From: Psychrobacillus psychrodurans
GTDB lineage: Bacteria > Bacillota > Bacilli > Bacillales_A > Planococcaceae
NCBI RefSeq assembly: GCF_027563345.1
Contig: NZ_JAMKBK010000002.1
Length of the DNA stretch: 64,000 bases
Strand: one strand, 5' to 3'
Below, in pieces: positions 44,455-52,775 of the stretch. The notes below the pieces were generated by a model. That model made no database searches. It was not told the origin of the DNA and saw only the letters and a program-made list of their open reading frames with translations. Within the stretch, counting starts at the first letter, position 1. Each line of letters begins with the position of its first letter. The position numbers were made by a program, and so were the translations under genes.

Positions 44455-45087
44455 ATGATGTATGACAGTAAAATAACTTCCATGCATTTAGATGTCTTAA
44501 AGGAAATAGGAAACATTGGCGCTGCTCATGCGGCGACAGCATTGTCGACGTTATTAAATAAAAAAATTGATATGAAGGTACCAAAGGTGGAAATGGTATC
44601 ATTTGACGATATGATGGATTTAGCTGGAGGCCCAGAGAGTGTAGTTGCCGGCATTTATCTTCGTATAGAAGGTGACGTTACTGGTAGTATGTTTTTTGTT
44701 CTACCAGTGGAACAGGCGAATCGATTTATACGAAGATTGGTACAAGATGAAACTTTCGATTTTCAAACAGGTGAAGTATCTGAAATAGGGGCCTCTGCCA
44801 TGCAAGAGCTTGGTAATATACTTTCTGGTTCCTATCTATCTGCATTATCAGACTTTACCCGTTTAAAAATATACCCTACTGTACCTGCCCTAAGCGTAGA
44901 TATGGTTGGTGCTATTATAAGTTTTGGATTGGTAGAGTTATCTCATATAAGTGATTATGTCATTGTAATAGATACAGCTATCAATGAAGAGGATGTTCCG
45001 AACGAAGAGAGTGTGAAAGGACATTTCTTTTTATTACCAGATCCAGAATCATTTGAAGCTATTTTTAAAGCTTTAGGAGTTAACTAA
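44455..45087 (+). CDS. cheC: CheY-P phosphatase CheC
   Basis: CheC (210 residues) hydrolyses CheY-P and binds CheD. The two Glu-x-x-Asn catalytic helices are seen as LKEIGNIGAAHAATAL and MQELGNILSGSYLSAL. ATG 44455 or 44458 may be used. It is immediately downstream of cheW. Confidence 0.96.
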   Translation: MMYDSKITSMHLDVLKEIGNIGAAHAATALSTLLNKKIDMKVPKVEMVSFDDMMDLAGGPESVVAGIYLRIEGDVTGSMFFVLPVEQANRFIRRLVQDETFDFQTGEVSEIGASAMQELGNILSGSYLSALSDFTRLKIYPTVPALSVDMVGAIISFGLVELSHISDYVIVIDTAINEEDVPNEESVKGHFFLLPDPESFEAIFKALGVN

Positions 45088-45088
45088 T

Positions 45089-45586
45089 ATGAACGCACAA
45101 GGTCAAATAGTCAAAGTCGGTATTGCAGATATGAATATTGCAAAAGCTCCAGATAAAATACGTACTTCCGGACTTGGATCGTGTGTAGGAGTTGTTCTAT
45201 ATGACGAGAGATCAACAACGGTAGGTATGATCCATGTTATGCTACCTGATTCGAGTCTAGGAAGAGCGGAAGCGATAAATATTGCGAAATTTGCAGATAC
45301 TGGTATTCCAGCGATGGTGGAGCAGTTAAAAATTGAAGGTATTCAACCTTATAAGTTAAAAGCTAAAATAGCTGGTGGGGCTCAAATGTTTCAGTTCTCT
45401 ACTACTAGTGAGACGATGAGAATTGGGCCGCGTAATGTCGAGGCAGTCAAAGAGTATTTAAAAAAGTTTTCTATTCCTATTATCGCAGAAGATACGGGGG
45501 GGAACAGTGGTAGAACAATAGAGTTTGATCCTACTACAAAACTATTAAATATTAGAACAGTGAACCAAGGAGTGAGAGATATATGA
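45089..45586 (+). CDS. cheD: Receptor glutamine deamidase CheD
   Basis: CheD deamidates chemoreceptors and stimulates CheC. The 165-residue protein has nucleophile Cys32 (SGLGSCVGV) and His49 (GMIHVMLPDS) of the papain-like site, and KAKIAGGAQMF. GGAG lies 9 bases before the start. The stop overlaps the next small gene by 4 bases. Confidence 0.96.
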   Translation: MNAQGQIVKVGIADMNIAKAPDKIRTSGLGSCVGVVLYDERSTTVGMIHVMLPDSSLGRAEAINIAKFADTGIPAMVEQLKIEGIQPYKLKAKIAGGAQMFQFSTTSETMRIGPRNVEAVKEYLKKFSIPIIAEDTGGNSGRTIEFDPTTKLLNIRTVNQGVRDI

Positions 45587-45900
45587 TGGTAGGAACTATT
45601 CTTTCTAACTTTTGGGTAGCGCTTATTGCTTTTAGTGTATATTTTTTATTTTCTTATCCTTTTATAGAGGGTATGGGAATTATTTTTGATGCGTGTATTG
45701 TTGCTGTTGTATTTTTTCTTCTAACATTTCTGGGTAGAGCAATTATTAGATATATAATAAGTAATCCCCCGGAAGAAATGGAAGGTATGCCGATAGATAA
45801 TGATACTGAAATTTTAAAATCTGAAATTTCTCCAGAAGATTATGCAGAGCTAGTAAAGACAATGCTAAACGAAGAGGAACAACCTAATTCACAGCACTAA
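45583..45900 (+). CDS. Small two-span membrane protein between cheD and sigD, function unknown
   Basis: The 105-residue protein has two hydrophobic segments (about 11-28 and 33-58) and then an acidic soluble tail (residues 60-105) rich in Glu and Asp, with ISPEDYAELVKTMLNEEE. AAGGAGTGAG precedes the start, and it overlaps cheD by 4 bases, so it is a genuine co-translated gene. B. subtilis has no gene at this position. I do not recognise the family. Motility involvement is inferred from place only. Confidence 0.75.
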   Translation: MMVGTILSNFWVALIAFSVYFLFSYPFIEGMGIIFDACIVAVVFFLLTFLGRAIIRYIISNPPEEMEGMPIDNDTEILKSEISPEDYAELVKTMLNEEEQPNSQH

Positions 45901-45924
45901 TATCGCAAAATGTATTAAAAATCG

Positions 45925-45954
45925 GGGGAGTCGATAGTTTCGACTCCCCTTTTT
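45925..45954 (+). terminator. Strong intrinsic terminator before sigD
   Basis: A perfect 10-bp stem GGGGAGTCGA / TCGACTCCCC with a 5-base loop is followed by five T. It closes the cheW-cheC-cheD segment and would separate sigD from the long fla/che transcript. Confidence 0.92.
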
Positions 45955-45965
45955 AGTGAGATTTT

Positions 45966-45974
45966 TGTTATAAT
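45966..45974 (+). promoter_or_regulatory. Extended -10 promoter of sigD
   Basis: TG at 45966-45967, one base, then a perfect TATAAT at 45969-45974. The -35 position falls in the terminator arm (CCCCTT) and is not consensus, as allowed for extended -10 promoters. The start point would be near 45981 with a leader of about 32 bases to the TTG. Confidence 0.55.
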
Positions 45975-46012
45975 AACAATAATGATTAGATATATTGGAA
46001 AGGGGGATAATT

Positions 46013-46786
46013 TTGATAAATCAAGATTCGACAGATGAGCAACTTCTTTGGAAGAGTTGGACTGAAAGCAAAGATCCTCAGGCCGGAGATTTACTCATGA
46101 AAAAATATATACCGCTAGTTAACTATCATGTGCAAAGAATCGGTGCAGGTATCCCTAAAAATATATCTAGAGAAGAGCTTAAAAGTTTAGGAATGATGGG
46201 ATTATTTGATGCTCTTAATAAATTTGATTATAGTAGAGAGTTAAAATTTGATACTTATGCTTCGTTTCGGGTAAGAGGGGCTATCATTGATGGATTGAGG
46301 AAAGAAGATTGGCTTCCACGCTCTTCGCGAGAAAAAGCGAAGAAATTAGAATCTAAAATTGAGGAACTCGAGCAAAAGTTGATGAGACATGCATCTGCAG
46401 AAGAAATAGCAGAATTTGTCGAAATGCCTGTAGAGGATGTATATCATACAGTACAGGAGCATTTTTTCTCGAATGTATTGTCAATTGATGAGCAGCTACA
46501 AGAAAGTGAAGAACCTGAACACAAATCATATGTCATTCGAGATGACTCTCAGAAAACTCCAGAACAACAAATGGTTAAACGAGAGCTAATTGAAGATTTA
46601 GCAAATCAAATTCAACAACTAAATGAAAATGAACAATTAGTATTAAATTTGTTTTATACAGAAGAATTGACGCTTACAGTTATTGGAGAAATGCTAGGTT
46701 TGTCTACTTCTAGAATATCTCAAATTCATTCGAAAGCACTTTTTAAACTTAGAAAACTATTAATGAATGAAATGATGAATGTATAA
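46013..46786 (+). CDS. sigD: RNA polymerase sigma factor SigD (FliA type)
   Basis: SigD drives late flagellar, chemotaxis and autolysin genes. The 257-residue protein has region 2 (FDTYASFRVRGAIIDGLRKEDWLPRSSR), region 3 and region 4 (LTVIGEMLGLSTSRISQIHSKALFKLRK). The start is TTG at 46013, 5-7 bases after AAAGGGGGAT, aligned with the Bacillus N terminus. An upstream TTG at 45995 would place the Shine-Dalgarno inside the gene. Confidence 0.96.
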   Translation: MINQDSTDEQLLWKSWTESKDPQAGDLLMKKYIPLVNYHVQRIGAGIPKNISREELKSLGMMGLFDALNKFDYSRELKFDTYASFRVRGAIIDGLRKEDWLPRSSREKAKKLESKIEELEQKLMRHASAEEIAEFVEMPVEDVYHTVQEHFFSNVLSIDEQLQESEEPEHKSYVIRDDSQKTPEQQMVKRELIEDLANQIQQLNENEQLVLNLFYTEELTLTVIGEMLGLSTSRISQIHSKALFKLRKLLMNEMMNV

Positions 46787-46935
46787 GTTAAATGCATAAT
46801 TACTTACTTCAATATAAAACGTGAATAGTGATGTGATATTCAATTATCCATAAAGTGCGTTGTAGCGAAAATCAACCTTTCGGATATTACTATTAAATTA
46901 TTAAATTGGTATATATAGAAAAAGGGGATACTACC

Positions 46936-47238
46936 ATGAGCTTAAAGTTAGCAGAACTTCAAATAGCTATTCCTAAAACGTTTGATGCTGGTAAAGTAGC
47001 CGATCAAATCCAACAACAAAGTGCAATACAACAATCTAATGCGCAAGCAGCTTCTGAAAGACAGTTAGAAAAAAATAGAGAAACGGTGACAAAGTCTACT
47101 GAAGCATCGAAGACAAGTTCCCAAGATGATGAAAAAGAAAGAATGGAGCAAGAGCGTCAAAATAGAAAAAAGAGAGAACAGGAAATAAAAGAGACAAAGC
47201 ATCCTTTCAAGGGGAACTTTGTAGATTTTAGTGGTTAG
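46936..47238 (+). CDS. Small charged protein between sigD and swrB, function unknown
   Basis: ATG 46936 follows AAAGGGGAT and gives 100 residues: MSLKLAELQIAIPKTFDAGK, a Gln/Ala/Ser-rich middle, a strongly charged helix (about 65-92) and a conserved-looking end HPFKGNFVDFSG. No signal or membrane segment. swrB follows after 8 bases. B. subtilis has no gene between sigD and swrB. I do not recognise the family. A coding gene is supported by the ribosome-binding site and the tight junction. Confidence 0.75.
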   Translation: MSLKLAELQIAIPKTFDAGKVADQIQQQSAIQQSNAQAASERQLEKNRETVTKSTEASKTSSQDDEKERMEQERQNRKKREQEIKETKHPFKGNFVDFSG

Positions 47239-47246
47239 GAGCAGTT

Positions 47247-47723
47247 ATGATAACGACTATTTTAATAATATTATTCTTATTGCAAGTAATGAGTTTTTAC
47301 TTTATTGCTCTATTAAATGCCAAAATTTCAAAGTTTAGTAAGATGGAAGAAAAGCAACAACAAGTTTTGAGCGACATTGAAGATTCTTTTAGTGCCTATA
47401 TCGCTGAAATTACAGATGAAAATAATCGACTTTTGAAGGAACTGCAAAATACAGAAGTACCTAGAACAACACCTACGAAAGTTTTAGAAAAACCATCAAT
47501 AAAAGAGGCTACAGCTTTTGAACCGCAGACTTCATTTGTATCTAAACAAATAGCTGCAAGTAGTTATTTGAAAACTGCTCAAGCGACAACGAAAAAAGTT
47601 CCTGAAACTGTGAGAGAAAAAGTGTTATTTCATTATGAAGAAGGAAAAAATCCGGACGAAATAGCAAAAATGTTACAAATAGGGAAGACGGAAGTGGAGC
47701 TTTTTCTAAAATTTAACGACTAA
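47247..47723 (+). CDS. swrB: SwrB (YlxL) swarming motility protein
   Basis: The 158-residue protein has an N-terminal membrane anchor (about 2-22), a coiled coil (30-68), a variable linker, and a C-terminal helix-turn-helix-like domain VREKVLFHYEEGKNPDEIAKM ending TEVELFLKFND. This layout and its position directly before rpsB match B. subtilis SwrB, which promotes basal-body maturation and FliP activation of export. Confidence 0.85.
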   Translation: MITTILIILFLLQVMSFYFIALLNAKISKFSKMEEKQQQVLSDIEDSFSAYIAEITDENNRLLKELQNTEVPRTTPTKVLEKPSIKEATAFEPQTSFVSKQIAASSYLKTAQATTKKVPETVREKVLFHYEEGKNPDEIAKMLQIGKTEVELFLKFND

Positions 47724-47727
47724 ATAG

Positions 47728-47756
47728 TTGAAAGTATAAAAATCATATGTTATATT
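47728..47756 (+). promoter_or_regulatory. SigmaA-type promoter of rpsB
   Basis: TTGAAA at 47728-47733 and TATATT at 47751-47756 are 17 bases apart, with an extended -10 TG at 47748-47749. It begins 5 bases after the swrB stop and would give a leader of about 110 bases. Confidence 0.75.
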
Positions 47757-47769
47757 AGAAAACGGTATG

Positions 47770-47860
47770 AATACACACGCATTTCGGATGGATTTAGCAG
47801 GTGCTCTATTTATAGAGTAGCTAAAGAAAAATGATGAATGCGGAAGACTAAACCAAACCA
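47770..47860 (+). ncRNA. Structured rpsB mRNA leader
   Basis: CGCATTT near 47779 can pair with AATGCG near 47836-47841. Enclosed is a second helix, TTTAGC with GCTAAA, topped by CTCTAT with ATAGAG. The Shine-Dalgarno CAGGAGG follows. Such a nested leader upstream of S2 suggests r-protein autoregulation. I infer this from the visible pairing, not from a model match. Confidence 0.5.
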
Positions 47861-47874
47861 GGAGGAAACAAATC

Positions 47875-48597
47875 ATGTCAGTAATCTCAATGAAGCAATT
47901 ATTAGAGGCTGGTGTACACTTCGGTCACCAAACTCGCCGTTGGAATCCAAAAATGAAAAAATACATTTTTGTTGAACGTAACGGAATCTACATTATCGAT
48001 CTTCAAAAAACGGTAAAGAAATTAGAAGAAGCTTATGATTTCATGCGTCAAGTAGGTCAAGACGGTGGGAAAGTTCTTTTCGTAGGAACTAAAAAACAAG
48101 CTCAAGAAGCTATTAAAGAAGAAGCTGAACGTTCTGGTAACTATTACATTAACCAACGTTGGTTAGGTGGTACTTTAACAAACTTCGGTACTATTCAAAA
48201 ACGTGTAGCTCGTCTAAAAGCAATTGAAAAAATGGAAGAAGACGGTACTTTTGAAGTACTTCCTAAAAAAGAAGTTGTTCAACTTAAAAAACAACATGAG
48301 CGTCTTGTTAAATTCTTAGGCGGTATCCGTGATATGAAAGCTGTTCCGGATGTAATGTTTGTTGTTGATCCACGTAAAGAGCGTATTGCAGTTGCAGAAG
48401 CTCGCAAATTAAACATTCCATTAGTAGGAATCGTTGATACAAACTGTGATCCAGATGAAATCGACTATGTAATTCCTGCAAATGATGATGCAATTCGTGC
48501 GGTTAAACTATTAACAGCTAAAATGGCGGATGCATTACTTGAAGCAAGACAAGGTGAAGACGAAGAAGTAACTTCTGCTGAAGTTGCAGCTGAGTAA
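47875..48597 (+). CDS. rpsB: 30S ribosomal protein S2
   Basis: S2 (240 residues) begins MSVISMKQLLEAGVHFGHQT and contains RWNPKMKKYIF, ERSGNYYINQRWLGGTLTNF and IPLVGIVDTNCDPDEIDYVI. The tail is acidic. Codons are those of highly expressed genes. Its own promoter and terminator separate it from swrB and tsf. Confidence 0.98.
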   Translation: MSVISMKQLLEAGVHFGHQTRRWNPKMKKYIFVERNGIYIIDLQKTVKKLEEAYDFMRQVGQDGGKVLFVGTKKQAQEAIKEEAERSGNYYINQRWLGGTLTNFGTIQKRVARLKAIEKMEEDGTFEVLPKKEVVQLKKQHERLVKFLGGIRDMKAVPDVMFVVDPRKERIAVAEARKLNIPLVGIVDTNCDPDEIDYVIPANDDAIRAVKLLTAKMADALLEARQGEDEEVTSAEVAAE

Positions 48598-48625
48598 GAC
48601 CTGAGTAATACAAATTGTAATTAAC

Positions 48626-48662
48626 AGGTGATAAGCGGCCAAACCTCTTATCACCTTTTTTT
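48626..48662 (+). terminator. Intrinsic terminator between rpsB and tsf
   Basis: A perfect 10-bp stem AGGTGATAAG / CTTATCACCT is followed by seven T. It can lower tsf expression relative to rpsB. Confidence 0.9.
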
Positions 48663-48699
48663 GAGAAAATGATATTAAATGTACTAGGAGGAATTTATA

Positions 48700-49584
48700 A
48701 TGGCAGTTACAGCACAAATGGTAAAAGAATTGCGTGAAAAAACTGGTGCAGGTATGATGGATTGTAAAAAAGCTTTAGTTGAATCAGATGGTAATTTAGA
48801 AGCAGCAATCGACTTTTTACGTGAAAAAGGTCTTTCATCTGCAGCTAAAAAGGCAGATCGTATTGCTGCTGAAGGAACAACTTATATTCAAGTTGAAGGA
48901 AACAAAGCTGTATTATTAGAAATGAATGCAGAAACTGATTTCGTTTCAAAAAACGAGTCTTTCCAACAATTAGTACAAACAGTAGCTTCTCATTTATTAG
49001 CTACAGAACCAGCTTCAGTAGAAGAAGCTTTAGCTTCAACTGTTGAAGAAGGAGTTACAGTAGAAAACTTAATCTCTAACGCAGTTGCTAAAATCGGAGA
49101 AAAAATTACACTTCGTCGTTTCGTAATCGAAACTAAAACAGATGCAGATGCATTTGGTCCATACCTACACATGGGAGGACGTATCGGCGTTCTTACAGTA
49201 TTAGAAGGTTCAACAGATGAGCAAGCAGCTAAAGATGTTGCTATGCATATTGCAGCATTAAACCCTGCTTATATTTCACGCGATGAGGTTTCTGCTGATG
49301 AAGTAGAACGTGAACGCAAAATATTAACAGAACAAGCTTTAAATGAAGGAAAACCTGAAAATATCGTTGCTAAAATGGTAGAAGGTCGCCTTGGCAAATA
49401 CTTTGAAGAAGTTTGTGTATTAGAGCAATCATTTGTTAAAAACTCAGACCAAAAAGTAAAAGTATTTCTTGAATCAACTGGTGGTAAACTAGTTTCATTC
49501 ACTCGCTATGCTGTTGGTGAAGGAATCGAAAAACGTGAAGACAACTTCGCAGAAGAAGTAATGAGCCAGGTTAAAGGAAACTAA
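48700..49584 (+). CDS. tsf: Translation elongation factor Ts
   Basis: EF-Ts recharges EF-Tu with GTP. The 294-residue protein begins MAVTAQMVKELREKTGAGMMDCKKAL and contains VLLEMNAETDFVSKN and MHIAALNPAYISRDEV. The ATG follows AGGAGGAATT. It lies after rpsB and before pyrH, the universal order. Confidence 0.98.
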   Translation: MAVTAQMVKELREKTGAGMMDCKKALVESDGNLEAAIDFLREKGLSSAAKKADRIAAEGTTYIQVEGNKAVLLEMNAETDFVSKNESFQQLVQTVASHLLATEPASVEEALASTVEEGVTVENLISNAVAKIGEKITLRRFVIETKTDADAFGPYLHMGGRIGVLTVLEGSTDEQAAKDVAMHIAALNPAYISRDEVSADEVERERKILTEQALNEGKPENIVAKMVEGRLGKYFEEVCVLEQSFVKNSDQKVKVFLESTGGKLVSFTRYAVGEGIEKREDNFAEEVMSQVKGN

Positions 49585-49647
49585 TACTAGAAAAGCGGCA
49601 GACGCCTTATAAGCGTTTTTGCTCGAAATAATATACAATAACAACCA

Positions 49648-49677
49648 GGGAACACGTAACTTGTGTTCCCTATTTTT
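49648..49677 (+). terminator. Intrinsic terminator after tsf
   Basis: Stem GGGAACAC / GTGTTCCC with a 7-base loop is followed by TATTTTT. Confidence 0.85.
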
Positions 49678-49700
49678 CAAGATAGAGATGGAGGATACCT

Positions 49701-50426
49701 ATGAGCAAACCACAATACGAAAGAATCGTTTTAAAATTAAGTGGCGAGGCATTAGCTGGAGAACAAGGTTTCGGTTTATCTCCTGACATTATTAAATCTG
49801 TAGCCGAACAAGTGAAAGAAGTTGTAGATCTTGGTGTAGAGGTTGCGGTAGTTGTTGGTGGTGGAAATATATGGCGAGGTAAAGTAGGAAGCGAAATGGG
49901 CATGGATCGTGCTACTGCTGACTATATGGGTATGCTTGCTACAGTTATGAACTCACTTGCACTACAAGATTCTCTTGAAAAAGCAGGTGTCGAAACACGC
50001 GTTCAGACATCTATCGAAATGCGACAAGTTGCAGAGCCTTACATACGTAGAAGAGCTATTCGTCATTTAGAAAAAAAGCGTGTAGTTATTTTTGCAGCAG
50101 GTACCGGAAATCCATACTTCTCAACAGATACAACAGCAGCTTTAAGAGCAGCTGAAATAGAAGCAGATGTTATTTTAATGGCCAAAAATAATGTAGATGG
50201 TGTATATTCTGCTGATCCTAAGACGGATAGTACAGCAGTAAAATATGATAATCTTTCATTTATCGAAGTGATTCAACAAGGTCTGCAAGTTATGGATTCT
50301 ACTGCTTCTACTTTATGTATGGATAATGACATAGCTCTTATTGTATTCTCAATAATGGAAAAAGGTAATATTAAAAAGGCTGTGCTAGGGGAGACCATAG
50401 GTACAGTCGTTAGGAGGAATTCATAA
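49701..50426 (+). CDS. pyrH: Uridylate kinase PyrH
   Basis: PyrH converts UMP to UDP and is an amino-acid-kinase-fold enzyme, not a P-loop kinase. The 241 residues contain VLKLSGEALAGEQGFG, VVVGGGNIWRG, FAAGTGNPYFSTDT and MAKNNVDGVYSADPK. Its TAA overlaps the frr ATG by one base (TAATG). Confidence 0.97.
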   Translation: MSKPQYERIVLKLSGEALAGEQGFGLSPDIIKSVAEQVKEVVDLGVEVAVVVGGGNIWRGKVGSEMGMDRATADYMGMLATVMNSLALQDSLEKAGVETRVQTSIEMRQVAEPYIRRRAIRHLEKKRVVIFAAGTGNPYFSTDTTAALRAAEIEADVILMAKNNVDGVYSADPKTDSTAVKYDNLSFIEVIQQGLQVMDSTASTLCMDNDIALIVFSIMEKGNIKKAVLGETIGTVVRRNS

Positions 50427-50983
50427 TGCCGAAAAAAGTGATAGAGCAAACAACAGATAAAATGGCAAAAACGATATCAGTTTATAGTAGAGAATTATCT
50501 ACTATCCGTGCTGGTCGTGCTAGTGCTTCTTTACTTGATAAAATTTCAGTAGATTATTATGGAGCACCTACGCCAATCAATCAAATGGCTGGTATTTCTG
50601 TACCTGAAGCCCGCTTAATAACAATTCTACCTTATGATAAAACAATTCTAGGGGATATTGAAAAAGCGATTATGAAATCTGATTTAGGGATTACTCCAAC
50701 TAATGATGGAACATTAATTCGTATTGCAATCCCAGCATTAACGGAAGAGCGTCGTAAAGAATTAGTTAAACAAGTGAAAAAAGAAGCGGAAGAAGCAAAA
50801 GTAAATGTTCGTAATGTTCGCCGCGACGGCAATGACGACTTGAAAAAACTTGAAAAATCTGGTGAAATAACAGAAGACGAGTTAAGAAACTATACAGATG
50901 AAATTCAAAAACTAACAGATGCTAATATTGAAAAAATCGATGCAATTACAAAAGAAAAAGAAAAAGAAATCTTAGATGTTTAA
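50426..50983 (+). CDS. frr: Ribosome recycling factor
   Basis: RRF splits post-termination ribosomes with EF-G. The 185-residue protein has ELSTIRAGRASASLLDKI, PTPINQMAGISVPEARL and NVRNVRRDGNDDLKKLEK. It is coupled to pyrH by a one-base overlap, behind AGGAGGAATT. Confidence 0.98.
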   Translation: MPKKVIEQTTDKMAKTISVYSRELSTIRAGRASASLLDKISVDYYGAPTPINQMAGISVPEARLITILPYDKTILGDIEKAIMKSDLGITPTNDGTLIRIAIPALTEERRKELVKQVKKEAEEAKVNVRNVRRDGNDDLKKLEKSGEITEDELRNYTDEIQKLTDANIEKIDAITKEKEKEILDV

Positions 50984-51078
50984 TCTTTAAGAAGATGTGT
51001 TTGGGATTAAAGTAGTAAAGAATACCAATATCTTTTTCAATGAAGTATTTTGGTCAAGCACCTTTGAACTTTTATTTA

Positions 51079-51111
51079 AAAAAGGCGTCCTTTGAAGGGG
51101 ACGTCTTTTTA
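51079..51111 (+). terminator. Intrinsic terminator after frr
   Basis: A 12-bp stem, AAAAAGGCGTCC with GGACGTCTTTTT (one G-U pair), with a short loop. The right arm itself ends in T. Confidence 0.8.
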
Positions 51112-51175
51112 TATGTACGTTTTTTTGATATGATAGGTATAGACGTTCGACTTGGTTTAGATTGGGGGTTTCTAA

Positions 51176-51970
51176 ATGTTTAAAAAACTTATTCGTAAAA
51201 ATGATAAAAGAATCGATATTCATTTAGATGAACGAAAAGAAAATGCCCAAAAAGAACAATTGCCATGCCATATTGCGATTATTATGGATGGGAACGGTAG
51301 ATGGGCAAAAAAGAGGTCCCTTCCCCGTATTGCTGGACATCATGAAGGTATGAAGACTGTGAAAAAAATAACTCGATTCGCCAATGAAGTAGGAATCGAC
51401 ACGTTAACTTTGTATGCTTTTTCAACAGAAAATTGGAAGCGTCCGAAAATGGAAGTAGACTTTTTAATGCGACTCCCCGAGGAGTTTTTAGGGACTTATT
51501 TGCCAGAACTAATCGAGCAAAATGTTCAAGTGCGTATGATGGGGAATTTAGATGTGCTACCTGAGCATACTAAAAGAGCTATTAACAAAGCGGTAGAGGA
51601 AACCGCAAAAAATGATGGTCTGATACTTAATTTTGCTTTGAACTACGGAAGTAGAAATGAAATTGTGCAAGCAGTTAAACGTATTGCCAAGCAAATAGAG
51701 CAAGATGAAATTTCTGAAGAAGAAATTACGGAAGAGTTATTGAACAGTCATTTAATGACTAAAGACTTGTCGGAACCTGACCTTCTTATTCGAACGAGTG
51801 GCGAGGTGCGACTGAGCAATTTCATGCTATGGCAGCTTGCTTACACTGAGTTTTGGTTTACAGATACGTTATGGCCTGACTTTGATGAGGCTAGTTTGTT
51901 AGAGGCTATCGAAAGCTATCAAAAAAGAAATAGAAGATACGGTGGACTTAAGGGGGAAGAAGTGAATTGA
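51176..51970 (+). CDS. uppS: Undecaprenyl diphosphate synthase
   Basis: UppS makes the C55 lipid carrier for peptidoglycan from FPP and IPP. The 264 residues include the active-site IIMDGNGRWAKKR (Asp38) and the IPP-binding LIRTSGEVRLSNFMLWQLAY. The start follows GGGGG. cdsA overlaps by 4 bases, and the group uppS-cdsA-dxr-rseP serves isoprenoid, lipid and envelope functions. Confidence 0.97.
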   Translation: MFKKLIRKNDKRIDIHLDERKENAQKEQLPCHIAIIMDGNGRWAKKRSLPRIAGHHEGMKTVKKITRFANEVGIDTLTLYAFSTENWKRPKMEVDFLMRLPEEFLGTYLPELIEQNVQVRMMGNLDVLPEHTKRAINKAVEETAKNDGLILNFALNYGSRNEIVQAVKRIAKQIEQDEISEEEITEELLNSHLMTKDLSEPDLLIRTSGEVRLSNFMLWQLAYTEFWFTDTLWPDFDEASLLEAIESYQKRNRRYGGLKGEEVN

Positions 51971-52758
51971 AACAACGAATTATAACTGGTGCTATTGCGT
52001 TAGCACTATTCCTCCCGATTGTTTTATTAGGCGGGTCTGTTTTCACGATATTAGTATACATAATAGCAGCAGTTGGCTTGCATGAAATGCTGCGTATGAA
52101 GGGGATAAGCATATTTTCATTTGCTGGTTTAGTTTCGTTTCTACTCCTGTTTCTATTATTATTGCCGTCATCCTTTGCGGAAGAGATATTAACATATACA
52201 GGGCACACGAAATTAGAATGGTTGTTTGTTGGAGTTTTCTTAGTGTTAATCTATACAGTATTAGTAAAAAATCGTTTTACTTTTGATGATGCTGCATTTG
52301 TAATTTTGAGTACACTTTACGTTGGAATTGGTTTTTATTATTTTATTGAAACAAGAAATGAAGGCTTGGCATACGTTATCTTTGCATTGCTTATAGTATG
52401 GACAACAGATTCTGGTGCTTATTTTACCGGTCGAAAAATCGGGAAAAGGAAATTATGGCCAGAAATTTCTCCAAATAAGACGGTAGAAGGATTTGTTGGA
52501 GGAATTATATGGGCGTTAATTACCGCTTTTATCATTCAATGGATCAGCCCACTTACTTCATCGATTCTAATTTTAATAGGAATTACTATTGTTGCATCTA
52601 TATTCGGACAACTGGGAGACCTAGTGGAATCAGCGATAAAAAGACATTATAATGTGAAAGATTCTGGTAATCTGTTACCAGGTCACGGTGGAATTTTGGA
52701 TCGTTTTGACAGTATTTTATTTGTCTTACCGCTTCTTCACTTTTTACATTTTATATAA
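51967..52758 (+). CDS. cdsA: Phosphatidate cytidylyltransferase
   Basis: CdsA makes CDP-diacylglycerol, the branch point of phospholipid synthesis. The 263-residue protein has about seven membrane segments and the signature SPNKTVEGFVGG, then QLGDLVESAIKRHYNVKDSG and LPGHGGILDRFDS. The start is TTG at 51967 after AGGGGGAAG and overlaps the uppS stop. Confidence 0.96.
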   Translation: MKQRIITGAIALALFLPIVLLGGSVFTILVYIIAAVGLHEMLRMKGISIFSFAGLVSFLLLFLLLLPSSFAEEILTYTGHTKLEWLFVGVFLVLIYTVLVKNRFTFDDAAFVILSTLYVGIGFYYFIETRNEGLAYVIFALLIVWTTDSGAYFTGRKIGKRKLWPEISPNKTVEGFVGGIIWALITAFIIQWISPLTSSILILIGITIVASIFGQLGDLVESAIKRHYNVKDSGNLLPGHGGILDRFDSILFVLPLLHFLHFI

Positions 52759-52775
52759 GGAGACGACATTATTTC

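Noticed and set aside
46880..46887. TCGGATAT as a SigD -10 before the 100-residue gene
   Set aside because: Six of eight bases match GCCGATAT, but there is no TAAA at the required distance.
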